From NCBI GenBank assembly GCA_016787755.1, contig JAEUUA010000014.1, positions 1-64,000 of the forward strand: a stretch of 64,000 nt of DNA. Reading direction: 5' to 3'. Below, piece after piece: positions 51,326-61,500 of this stretch. Each line of letters starts with the position of its first letter. The first letter of the stretch is position 1. Under the pieces are notes generated by a model. The model was not told the origin of the DNA and did no database searches. It worked only from the letters and a program-made list of their open reading frames with translations. The DNA comes from Cyclobacteriaceae bacterium. GTDB taxonomy: Bacteria; Bacteroidota; Bacteroidia; Cytophagales; Cyclobacteriaceae. The translations under genes and the position numbers were made by a program.

Positions 51326-52639
51326 ATGGATCGCAGAAAATTTTTATTTAATTCAGGGTTGGCAATAAGTGCAGGTGCCTGGAGCGGTTGTAACCCCAAA
51401 GAATCTGAAAGTGGCCACTCCATAGTACATGAAGAACCAGCCTTGTTCGAAACATGGGATGATGTACGAAAGCAATTTTTATTAACTAACGATAAAATTC
51501 ATATGTCGCAAATGTTACTGGCTTCGCACCCGAAGCCCGTACGAGATGCTATTAATAAACACAGGAAAGCACTAGATGAAAATCCTGTAGCGTATTGGGA
51601 AGGAAACTTTCTTGCCATGGACAATAAGGTGCGCCAGGCAGCAAGTGTTTATATGGGATGCGATCCATCTGAAATTGCTCTGACAGATAGCACTACGATG
51701 GGGCTTTCCATGCTTTACAGTGGTCTTAGATTAACAAAGGAAGATGAAATACTTACCACCACTCATGACCATTATGTTACTGAAAAAGGACTTGAGTTTG
51801 CTTGTGCAAAAACGGGAGCAACGCTCAGGCGGGTTTCTTTGTATACAGACCCGGCCAAGGCTACGGCCGATGAAATGACTTCTATTTTAAAAAAAGGAAT
51901 AACTAACCGTACTCGGATAGTGGCTATAACTTATGTCCACTCAAGTACAGGAGTTAAGGCACCGATCAATCAGATTGCAGCTATGATTAAGGATGTCAAT
52001 CTCGGAAGGAAAAACAGAATTTATCTTTGTGTTGATGGAGTTCATGGATTTGGAATCGAAGATATTACCATGCAGAACATGGAGTGCGATTTTTTTTCAG
52101 CGGGAACACATAAATGGATTTTTGGGCCGCGTGGTACTGGAGTTCTCTATGCTAAAAAAGATGCATGGAATATGATTGAACCTATTGTCCCATCTTTTGA
52201 GTACAATACCTATAATGCGTGGTTGGATTTGTTTCCTTCTGATAAACTTACCTTTGCTGATCGGTGTTCACCAGGAGGATTTCATTCTTTCGAACACCGA
52301 TGGGCACTTATTGAGGCTTTTGATTTTCAACTAAAAATTGGAAAGGCGAAGGTTCAAGAAAGATCGCACACGTTGAGCGCTCAATTAAAGGATGGGCTCA
52401 CATCCATAAGTCATGTACGTTTGATCACTCCAATTGACAAGCGTATTTCTGCAGGGATAAATTGTTTTGAGATTCAGGGAATGACCCCGGAAGAGGTAGT
52501 GAAAAAACTCCTTTTAAAACATATTATTGCAAGTGTTTCTCCTTACAAATCAAGTTATGTGCGTCTTACACCTTCAATTGTGAATAAGGAAGAGGAAGTA
52601 CTGACTTGTATTAAAGAATTGGAGCAGTTGAAAGGGTAA
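51326..52639 (+). CDS. Exported class V aminotransferase-fold PLP enzyme
   Basis: 437 residues. The start MDRRKFLFNSGLAISAGAWSGC combines a twin-arginine-like motif with a lipobox-like Cys, so the protein is probably exported and may be lipid-anchored. The rest is the isopenicillin-N-epimerase/cysteine-desulfurase fold: TTHDHYVTEKG, VHSSTGVKAPI, CVDGVHGFGI (Asp to the PLP ring) and the Schiff-base lysine K263 in GTHKWIFGPRGTG. Its substrate is unknown. It is a single gene, 198 nt before the TIR operon and not obviously part of it. Confidence 0.88.
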   Translation: MDRRKFLFNSGLAISAGAWSGCNPKESESGHSIVHEEPALFETWDDVRKQFLLTNDKIHMSQMLLASHPKPVRDAINKHRKALDENPVAYWEGNFLAMDNKVRQAASVYMGCDPSEIALTDSTTMGLSMLYSGLRLTKEDEILTTTHDHYVTEKGLEFACAKTGATLRRVSLYTDPAKATADEMTSILKKGITNRTRIVAITYVHSSTGVKAPINQIAAMIKDVNLGRKNRIYLCVDGVHGFGIEDITMQNMECDFFSAGTHKWIFGPRGTGVLYAKKDAWNMIEPIVPSFEYNTYNAWLDLFPSDKLTFADRCSPGGFHSFEHRWALIEAFDFQLKIGKAKVQERSHTLSAQLKDGLTSISHVRLITPIDKRISAGINCFEIQGMTPEEVVKKLLLKHIIASVSPYKSSYVRLTPSIVNKEEEVLTCIKELEQLKG

Positions 52640-52787
52640 GAAACAATCGGGTTAAAATAAATGATATTCAACCCAGTTCTTTCATATCAGGATTATTCAA
52701 TATGCTTGATAAGTAAATTCCCCTTTCGTACTATTTTTTCATCTTTTCGTCCGCCCCTGGACTGATATTTTATTGCGAGTATGAACA

Positions 52788-52818
52788 TTTATGATTAAAC
52801 TTAGCTTTTAATCATAAA
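52788..52818. promoter_or_regulatory. Perfect inverted repeat before the TIR-STAND operon
   Basis: TTTATGATTAAA-7 nt-TTTAATCATAAA: 12-bp arms with no mismatch, ending 19 nt before the TIR start codon. It is AT-rich without a T-tract, so it is not an intrinsic terminator. It could be the operator of a dimeric regulator or an RNA hairpin covering the start of the message. Confidence 0.6.
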
Positions 52819-52837
52819 CCATAATTACGATCTACCT

Positions 52838-54433
52838 ATGCCTTCTATTCTGCCAGGTTACCAATATGATATTTTTATCAGTTACCGGCACAATGATAAC
52901 AAATACGATGGGTGGGTAACTGAGTTTGTAGAAAAACTTAGTCAGGAGTTGAATGCCACCGTAAAAGACAAGCTCACCATTTTTTTTGATAAGAATCCTA
53001 AAGAAGGTCTTCAAGAGACTCACCATGTAGATCAGTCCATTAATGACAAGATTAAAGCGCTGATTTTCATTCCAATTGTTTCTCAAACGTATTGTGACAT
53101 TACTTCCTTCGCTTGGAAGTATGAATTTAAAGTGTTTAAGAATGAGTCAGAGAATGACACATTGGGTCAAACAATAAGGTTGGTTAATGGCAATTATGCA
53201 TCGCGTATTCTTCCCATCCGCATACATGATATTGATGTTGAAGATGTAAAGCTGTTAGAAAGTGAGATGTCGGGAGCGCTCCGTTCGATTGATTTTATTT
53301 ACCGCGATGCAGGTGTAAACAGACCCCTTCGACCCGTTGATGATGACTTAGCTGGCTCGGGGGGCATTTTATATCGCAACCAGATTAACAAGTTAGCCAA
53401 TGCCGTTAAGGAAATTGTTCAAGGCATTAAGCAGCTTGAGCGAGGTGAAATAAAAGCTCCGCCAGCGCATGACCTAACCGCTCGTCAAATTATACCAACT
53501 ACTTTCTCTACTTCATTGCCATCTTCCATTAAGGTGCAAGTAATTGATCGACAGCGACCTACAATATATTTAGCGTGGACATCCTCTGATTTAAAAGAAC
53601 AGCGTGAAGAAATGGCTATCATCCTTCAAAAGGCAGGATTTAATGTGCTGCCTTCTATTGATTGTCCTGCTGATGATGCGGATTTTAGAAAACGAGTAAG
53701 TGAAGAGGTAAGAAAGTGTACCTGCTCGCTTCACATTCTTGGAAATGAATTTGGGAGGCGATTTGAAATAGAAAGTGATATCTCCTTCCCACAATTTCAA
53801 CTTGATGAGGTAAAAAAGTTAGTGGAATCTCCAACTTCAGAATTTCAGTGTTTCATTTGGAATGTCAACAATTCTTCAAAAACTGTTAATCCAGCCCAGC
53901 AAGATTTTATTCGAACCATTCGTAATAATATTACCCGCAATATGATGTTCAGTAACAGTCCTGGCGCTATGCAACTGGTGGATGACATTCGCGTAGTAAT
54001 GATGAAGGATGAGGTTGAATTATTTGATTCCAAAGACACAGATATATTTTTCATTTTCAATCAGCAGGATGAGAGTGATGCTAGTATAATCACCGATTTG
54101 ATTGGCGAGCATTATCCAATTGAAGTGTTAAACATTATGCCCGATGGTGAGGAGTCTTATCGTGAAAAATCAGCTCAACAAATACCACGAAGTAAATTAG
54201 CGGTTGTATATTTTAAATATGCCGCTGATTGGGCCATCCCTTTTGTTAAACAGATCTGGAAAGAGATTGGGGGGGCATCATCTCCAACTCAAATTATGTT
54301 GGTGGGTGAGAACGATCCGGCAAGTAACGCGGCCCGGGTTTTTAAAGCTCCCAAAGTAGTATCGAGCATTGTACCCAAGGAAGATGTGCCGGACGAGGTA
54401 AAAAAAGTTTATGTAAAGGTAGTACAACTGTAA
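52838..54433 (+). CDS. Soluble three-domain TIR protein
   Basis: 531 residues, no membrane segment. The first domain (about 8-200) is the TIR shared with three minus-strand proteins of this window: YDIFISYRHND, putative catalytic E96 in SFAWKYEF, and RILPIRIHDID...GVNRPL. The second (about 238-375; TIYLAWTSSDLKEQREEM..., then an FRKRVSEEVRKCTCSLHILG block) resembles DUF4062/TIR-like Rossmann domains. The third (about 398-525; TDIFFIFNQQDESDASII, SKLAVVYFKYAADWAIPFV) again looks TIR-like but lacks the W-x-x-E pattern. Only the first is therefore a candidate NADase; the others may be ligand- or partner-binding. It is followed after 6 nt by a STAND NTPase gene, which suggests it is the effector or input of a shared system. 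Confidence 0.88.
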   Translation: MPSILPGYQYDIFISYRHNDNKYDGWVTEFVEKLSQELNATVKDKLTIFFDKNPKEGLQETHHVDQSINDKIKALIFIPIVSQTYCDITSFAWKYEFKVFKNESENDTLGQTIRLVNGNYASRILPIRIHDIDVEDVKLLESEMSGALRSIDFIYRDAGVNRPLRPVDDDLAGSGGILYRNQINKLANAVKEIVQGIKQLERGEIKAPPAHDLTARQIIPTTFSTSLPSSIKVQVIDRQRPTIYLAWTSSDLKEQREEMAIILQKAGFNVLPSIDCPADDADFRKRVSEEVRKCTCSLHILGNEFGRRFEIESDISFPQFQLDEVKKLVESPTSEFQCFIWNVNNSSKTVNPAQQDFIRTIRNNITRNMMFSNSPGAMQLVDDIRVVMMKDEVELFDSKDTDIFFIFNQQDESDASIITDLIGEHYPIEVLNIMPDGEESYREKSAQQIPRSKLAVVYFKYAADWAIPFVKQIWKEIGGASSPTQIMLVGENDPASNAARVFKAPKVVSSIVPKEDVPDEVKKVYVKVVQL

Positions 54434-54439
54434 GGGTAC

Positions 54440-57400
54440 ATGATTGAAGAAACTACCATTTGTCCATACACTGGTCTTCGCCCATTTACAGAAGACGAGT
54501 CACTTTATTTTAAAGGGAGGGATGAGCATATAGAGCAGGCAACCAAGCAACTTGCAAAGAATAAATTTATCATGCTTACAGGCGCATCCGGAGATGGAAA
54601 GTCTTCGCTCGTGTATGCCGGTATCATCCCCAATGCCAAAGCTGGATTTTTAAAATCTCAATTCTCAAATTGGTCAGTTGCCGACTTCAGACCTGAACGC
54701 AATCCGTTAAAAAACCTTAGCCATTCATTGGCAAAGCAATTGGGTATTACGAATGAACATACAGTGAGTACTGAATTAAGGCATGGATTTTCAGCACTGA
54801 TAGATATGTATAAGGCTTCTCCTTTGTATCTGGATGCTACTGAAGAAGATTTGAGCAAACTTGATGATCAGCAAAAATCAAAAAGAAAAAGAAGCACAGC
54901 TAATCTCATCATTATTGCAGATCAATTCGAAGAATTTTTCACAAATCCAGAAAACTTTCACAAGGGAGTTCCGTCACAAGAAGCCAGTCTGGTGGTTAAT
55001 TTATTGTTGGAGACTGCTCGCATAGCATTAGAGGAAACTTTACCGATCTATGTTATCATCACTATGCGATCGGACTTTATTGGGCAGTGTGCTTCTTTTA
55101 GAGGGTTGCCTGAAGCAATTGGCTTTTCTCAGTTTTTTGTACCTCGCTTAAACCGGGCACAACTTCAAGAGGTTATTGAAGATCCGGCTGTTCTTAGCGG
55201 AAATAAGATTTCGAGACGACTGACAGAGCGCCTAATCCACGACATGATAGAGGGTACTGATCAGTTACCTATTCTTCAGCATGCCTTAAATCAGATTTGG
55301 AAAATGGCTGAGGAAGGCAGGGCTGAAATGGATTTACTGCACTATGCCATGGTGGGCGGCATGGATGGCAAGGAGTTGCAGGGCGATGATGCACAACGGT
55401 TTTCAGAATGGTTTAGTAAACTTTCTTTTAAGATTCAATCCTGCTATCATCAACCGGATTTACATAATGTATTAAATACGCATGCCAATAAATTATATTT
55501 TTCTGCTGAATCGCTTCGGATGGAGGGTCAATCGATCCGCGAAAGCGACATAATCCATATAATCGAAACTAGCTTTAAGTGTTTAACCAAAATAGATAAT
55601 AGCCGTGCCGTTCGAAATCGAATGACGCTGGAAGAAATTACAGCGATCATCAATAAGCCGCGACTGGATTACAAAAAGATAGGCTTTGTATTAAACGCCT
55701 TCCGCGAGCCGGGTAATACTTTGCTTCGTCCTTTTACAGAAGAAGTGCAGGAGCTAGGTGCAAACTCGGTACTGGATATTACTCATGAAAGTTTGATTCG
55801 TAATTGGGCAAACCTGGCGGGATGGGCAAAGGAAGAGTTTGCAAGTTATTCTACCTATCTCGACTTCAGTCAGCAGTTAAATCGCTGGGTTGAAAGTGAT
55901 AAATCAAATTCATTTCTACTTTACATCGGCCCACTCACATACTTTGAAAACTGGTTTCAAAAAAATAAACCGAATGTAGAATGGATCGCTCGCTATCTCG
56001 GTGAAGAATTGGATCATAATCAGAGAAAAGCCAAAGCCTCTATGATTCTTGATAATGCAGAAGACTTTTTACAGCGCAGTGCCCGCAAGCATGCAGTAAC
56101 CCGCGCAGTGATGAAGTATGGCCCTCGTAAAATTGCTGCGGTTCTTGCGGTGTTGGCTTTTATTACACTCAGTTCCTTTGGCATTAAGACTTATCTTGAC
56201 AGACGTAATACAGCTGTTTTGGCAAGCATTAAAGCGGAGTCTATTCAATTGATTAATAATAGTAAAATTGCCTTTAGTGAACGGGCAGCTTTAGTGAATG
56301 AGCAACTCAAATTAAACATTACTACCATCCCGGAAGTAATTGCAGAAATAAATGATCCATTACAGAAAATTGAACTCTCAAACGGTATTACGGTTGCATT
56401 GATCTTTGAAGGCCGCACAGAACCGGCCAAGGAAATCAACCAAGGTTTGGCCATCACAGATAGTTTGTTGTCTGTATTTAATCTAAATTATACAAATCCA
56501 AAGCAGGTATCCAATTATTTAAAATACGTAAATGAATGGCGTACTACCTTGGGGCTTGCTAATTTCTATAATCCAACAGAACGATTGATGGAGTTGCAGC
56601 AAAAAAACGCAAAGCGCTCAGCAGAAATAGTTTTGAGTATAATCAATGCACCGCCTGTTATGTTTGATGACATACTCAATTTTACACTAGCATTAGAAAC
56701 GGCAATCAATTTTCAAGCATTCTCAAAGGATGAATTAGGCGATGTCATTAAGGCATTGTCTCCTTTTGAAAGCATATCAAAAAGCGAATGGGTGGTTAAT
56801 CATTTTAAGCAAAATCAATTGCTCTTGCGTGGCTACCAGGGGTATGGATTTAGTTTTAATGGTCTTTATCAAAGTCTGGCATATCTCTATGCGGCCGATG
56901 GTCAAACCGATAAAACTTTACAAGCCATTGATACACTGTTAAAATATTCCGAGCCCTATTACCAGCGCGATTATGCTAATTCAATGGAAAATGCAACTAA
57001 TATTGCTTCTGTTTTTTATCGAACTCAGCATGTCAATCAACTAGATGAATTTGTAAAGGGGTATTGTATAAGGAAGAAAATTTCTGAACTTGATTTTTAC
57101 CAGCGCCTATTAGGTAGAGCTCAACCGTACCAATTAACCCGTAATACTTTCCATCAGAATTTCTGGAATGAATCCAATAATCTCAACCTTCAATATGGTG
57201 AAGAAAAGGAAATGCATTTTTTCTTTGAAAAATTTCGCGAAGTAGCGGGCGCATTAGCTAATGCTGATGCAAGTAATTTTCAGTTGGCTATTAGTTATAA
57301 ACATGAAGGCATTACTATGGCACACCATGCCGAGGTGGCGGGTAGAAAATTTGATCAGGGTAAAGTTTTTGAATTGTATACAAAAAGTCTTGTGTATTAT

Positions 57401-58480
57401 AACAAGGTAAGTGAAGACTTCTTGAATGTAAGTATTGATCAGGTCGGTAATTCTGGTGCAGATCAAATTTCAGCTCCCCGTAAAAATCTATTCCTTTTCC
57501 CTGATGAAATTTTTCAGTTTACAAATCTTGGGCCACGTGACTTTCATTGGAATTACATGTCTGCGAGTTTTATTGAATACCTCATTGATCAAAACTTATT
57601 TGAGTCCATTTATAGCCAGGTGCCTAATCTTAAACTTATTGAAAGGTGGTTGGGAGAATATCATACGCATGTTGGACCCGGAGATATTTTTATGCGCAAG
57701 CATACTGAACCTGAAATATTGGTTAGACTGGAGCGGGCTCTGGATAAGATAGGGGCGATAGATAAAATTGATTTAAATCTGCTTTATTTATACTTAGGAT
57801 CAATTGCTTTAGAGAAAAATAATCAGGAGGAAGCCCTGCTGTATTATTCAAAATTAAAAGTTGAGAATTTTGGAGCTCAACTCAGAAACAAAATCTTGAC
57901 TGGTTATTTGAATTCCGGTTCATTCAAGTTAATGGCCAAAGCCTTTACCTGCTTTGTAGAAAATAATAAGTTGAAGGAAGCTGCAGATATCTTATATTTT
58001 TTTAAGAACCCGGTTAATCGCTCTTCTATCTATGCCTATGCCGCACTTGACTTTACTGAAAAGAAACTAGAGCAAAGCCGCGTACAAGTTATGTTAGATT
58101 CTGCGGTAGCTGAAATGAATCGCATCGAAAATCGCAATGAAAACCAACCCAATCGTTTTCGAATTGCAATCAGTTTAGTCACCCAAAACCCAGATAACAA
58201 ATCCGTTGAAGCCGCCAATGCAGTGATCAAGAATCAACCGCAAAAATTTATTGTTCTTCAGCGCATGGCGAGAGGATTGGCCTATTCAGATAAACTATTT
58301 GCTGCTACGCAATTAATACCTGAAAATATTTCGGATGGCGATCGGCAAGAATTTTTACGAAATATATTGTTGGGGTATAGTCAGCGATCATCTGATATAC
58401 CGGAATGGCAAGAGTACAATGATACATATGCTTGGTTTGATAGAACTGATTTTATACCGTATGTGGATGAGATAAATTAA
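54440..58480 (+). CDS. nSTAND1-type NTPase, membrane-anchored, copy 1
   Basis: 1346 residues. The N-terminal motif CPYTGLRPFTEDESLYFKGR leads into the NTPase: Walker A G48-ASGDGK-S55, Walker B LIIIADQFEEFF, sensor MRSDFIGQC, the conserved block FRGLPEAIGFSQFFVPRL, and the winged-helix ending ITHESLIRNWANLAGWA (to about 540). A single membrane helix lies at about 557-575. A 770-residue mainly helical C-terminal region, with TPR-like stretches but no clear family, would be extracytoplasmic. STAND proteins are ATP-driven switches that oligomerise on sensing a trigger. The gene is 6 nt behind the TIR gene and is followed by a paralogue; the NTPase parts are alike, the C-terminal parts clearly diverged. 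Confidence 0.9.
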   Translation: MIEETTICPYTGLRPFTEDESLYFKGRDEHIEQATKQLAKNKFIMLTGASGDGKSSLVYAGIIPNAKAGFLKSQFSNWSVADFRPERNPLKNLSHSLAKQLGITNEHTVSTELRHGFSALIDMYKASPLYLDATEEDLSKLDDQQKSKRKRSTANLIIIADQFEEFFTNPENFHKGVPSQEASLVVNLLLETARIALEETLPIYVIITMRSDFIGQCASFRGLPEAIGFSQFFVPRLNRAQLQEVIEDPAVLSGNKISRRLTERLIHDMIEGTDQLPILQHALNQIWKMAEEGRAEMDLLHYAMVGGMDGKELQGDDAQRFSEWFSKLSFKIQSCYHQPDLHNVLNTHANKLYFSAESLRMEGQSIRESDIIHIIETSFKCLTKIDNSRAVRNRMTLEEITAIINKPRLDYKKIGFVLNAFREPGNTLLRPFTEEVQELGANSVLDITHESLIRNWANLAGWAKEEFASYSTYLDFSQQLNRWVESDKSNSFLLYIGPLTYFENWFQKNKPNVEWIARYLGEELDHNQRKAKASMILDNAEDFLQRSARKHAVTRAVMKYGPRKIAAVLAVLAFITLSSFGIKTYLDRRNTAVLASIKAESIQLINNSKIAFSERAALVNEQLKLNITTIPEVIAEINDPLQKIELSNGITVALIFEGRTEPAKEINQGLAITDSLLSVFNLNYTNPKQVSNYLKYVNEWRTTLGLANFYNPTERLMELQQKNAKRSAEIVLSIINAPPVMFDDILNFTLALETAINFQAFSKDELGDVIKALSPFESISKSEWVVNHFKQNQLLLRGYQGYGFSFNGLYQSLAYLYAADGQTDKTLQAIDTLLKYSEPYYQRDYANSMENATNIASVFYRTQHVNQLDEFVKGYCIRKKISELDFYQRLLGRAQPYQLTRNTFHQNFWNESNNLNLQYGEEKEMHFFFEKFREVAGALANADASNFQLAISYKHEGITMAHHAEVAGRKFDQGKVFELYTKSLVYYNKVSEDFLNVSIDQVGNSGADQISAPRKNLFLFPDEIFQFTNLGPRDFHWNYMSASFIEYLIDQNLFESIYSQVPNLKLIERWLGEYHTHVGPGDIFMRKHTEPEILVRLERALDKIGAIDKIDLNLLYLYLGSIALEKNNQEEALLYYSKLKVENFGAQLRNKILTGYLNSGSFKLMAKAFTCFVENNKLKEAADILYFFKNPVNRSSIYAYAALDFTEKKLEQSRVQVMLDSAVAEMNRIENRNENQPNRFRIAISLVTQNPDNKSVEAANAVIKNQPQKFIVLQRMARGLAYSDKLFAATQLIPENISDGDRQEFLRNILLGYSQRSSDIPEWQEYNDTYAWFDRTDFIPYVDEIN

Positions 58481-58534
58481 ACTATATGGCTTTATAAAAG
58501 TCTTATGGGTTTAATGTAATAATTAAATAGATTA

Positions 58535-61500
58535 ATGAATACAGAACTAAACTCGATTTGCCCATATACTGGTCTCCGTTCCTTTACGGAAGAGGAGTCA
58601 CTGTACTTCAAAGGTCGGGATGAGCAGATCGATCAGGTTGCGCAACTTTTAGAGAAGAATAAATTTTTGATGCTAACTGGTGCTTCCGGTGAAGGGAAGT
58701 CTTCGTTGATTTACGCAGGCCTGATTCCCAATGCCCGGGCTGGTTTTTTTAAAGCAAAGTACACCAATTGGGTGGTAACGGATTTTCGCCCGGAGCGTAC
58801 GCCAGTAAAAAACATGGCAGCAGCTGTTGCTACTACGTTCCATGCTCAGCCAGCTACAGTCGAGACCGAATTGCGAAGAGGATTTTCTTCGTTGATAGAC
58901 CTCTACACTAATTCAAGTTTCTATATTGACGATAAGGATGCAAGCTGGCAAGAGTTAACAGAAGTTGAGAAAAAAAATAAATCCCGCAACGCGGCAAACT
59001 TGTTGATCATTGTGGATCAGTTTGAAGAATTTTTTACTAACCCTGAGAATTATTCAAACGAGGCTCCTTCACAAGATTCTCAAATCGTTGTGAACCTCGC
59101 ATTGGAGACGGCTCGGATTGCGTTGCAAAGAAATTTACCGGTATATGTAGTTTGCACCATGCGATCCGATTATATCGGACAGTGTTCAGCGTTTCGTGGA
59201 TTACCGGAATATATTGGCTTCTCACAATTTTTTGTTCCCCGACTGAAGCGCAAAGAAATTAAACAAGTAATTGAGGAGCCAGCTGTGCTCAGTGGCAATC
59301 GAATTACACGCAGGCTGGTTGAGCGGTTAGTGTATGATATGGCTGATGGGATTGATCAACTGCCCATATTGCAACATGCATTGCGGCAAATATGGTTAGC
59401 AGCAAGTGATGGAAAGGAGGAGATGGATTTAATTCATTATGCGATGGTAGGGGGTATGTCTGTAGATGAATTGCCTGAAGCTGATCGCGATCGATATATT
59501 TCCTGGTTTGATCAAGTACCTGAAGCCCATCAAAAATTCTATGAAGACCCTGGACTTAAAAAGGTTATTGAAATTCACGCCAGTCGTTTGTATGAGAGCG
59601 GCTGGGTATATTATAAAAGCAACACAGATCAACCCATCACACAAAAAGAGGCCAAGCGAATTATAGCGTTAACATTTGCTTGTCTTACTAAGATTGATGA
59701 TAGCCGTGCCGTGCGCAATCGCATGACCTTGCAGGAGATTACTCAGATCATCAACGACCCACATCTCACTGCAGAGGTAGTGAGTGGTGTTCTTAATTTA
59801 TTCCGCGAAAATAATAATAGTTTTATTCGGCCTTATAAAACTGATGATACAACCATAGGTTCATTGCAACCCGATACGGTTCTTGATATAACGCATGAAG
59901 CCTTAATTCGTAATTGGGGATTGTTGAATAAATGGGCAAATCAGGAGTTTGAGTATTATACTACTTTCCTTGATTTTAAAAAACAATTACAACGATGGAA
60001 AGACAGTAATAAGGATTCGGGCTTTTTGCTTCCTCTGGGGCCGCTTACTTATTTTGAAAATTGGTATAATCAATGCAAACCTAATGCGTATTGGATTGAT
60101 CGGTATTCTGATGTTAAAAACAATACTGCTGAGTCTCTACAGAAATCAGAAACGTTGCTGGCAGATACACAAGAGTTTATTAAGAGCAGTGCCAACAAAG
60201 TAATGCTTACCCGGGCGTTTATGAAATATGGAGCCCGCAGGATTGCCAGCGTATTTGCAATTGCAGCTATTGTTTGCCTTACCGGATTTTATTGGTTTGA
60301 TGCCCAGCGCAAAACGAATGCTAATGTTGAGGCTCAAGTGGTTGAAAAAGCACATCGGTTGCTGCAATCCAATGAAGTGAGTGATATAAGTAAAGCCACC
60401 TATTTGTTGATGGAAGAAAGGTTGAAGAATGGTACCCTCATCGAGTACCTCAATGGATTGAGTAGTCAAAAACAAAAACTTGAACTCAGTATTGCTGCCT
60501 ATCGATTGATTTTATATTTCGACAAGCATAGCAAGATTCCTTTAAAAAAGGAGTTGATGGACTGGGTCGCGATTAGATTAAATGACTTTAAGGGCGTAGA
60601 TAAGGAACGAGCTACCTTTTTGCTTGAGCAACAAAATCAATTTTTACTGCTGCTCGCCTATGATGAATACTACAATCCTTCGTCAGTAATCCAAAATGAA
60701 ATCTTACCTTCAATTGCGAAAATTCAATTTGAACTGGTAGCCTATTTTTTTTCTGAGCCAACTCCGTATAAACAAAATGTTCCTACTGAGTTGAACTTAG
60801 CCATGCAACTATGGCTTACGTTTGGGAATGTTACGGCAAAAGACATAAATACTATATTGGAGAGAATATCTCCGTTATTGGATGGCGAGGCCAAAAAAGT
60901 ATTTGATCACTATTATGTAAAAGGGAATTATGAGAGCAACGGCCGCATCCCCAGCGACTTCAATGGTGGCTATCATATGTTTGCATCCCTGTATGCAGCA
61001 GCGGGTGAGGGAGATAAGATTTTAAAATGTTTTGAAAGCCTTCCTGAATCATACTTTAGAAGTAGTTTATTTAATAACTACAATAATGTATTGGGATATT
61101 TGTATCAATACAAACATGAAGATCAAACTCCAAAACTGTTGAAGTGGCTTGAGAAACATTATTCCACGGATGATCCATTGACGGTTTATCGCAATACGGT
61201 TATCCGTTCAGGCTATATTCCCGGATTGTTCGGAATTAATCTGGTGAAGAATTATGCGCGGTCTAACTCTGGGTATTTTCATGTTAATCTTGGTCTGGCG
61301 AAGCGCGACCAGTTTTTTGCGATTGCTAGCGAGTATAAAAAATTGGCTGATAAAGTAAAAGAACCCAATGAGCGAAACTATTTGTTGGCCATGCATTACA
61401 AACGAGTGGCTATACTTTACAGTAAATATTTATTCGATCGCGGCCTTCCGGCAGATCAAAAGCAAATGGATGAGTGGCTTGATAAGGCTTGGTTTCATTT

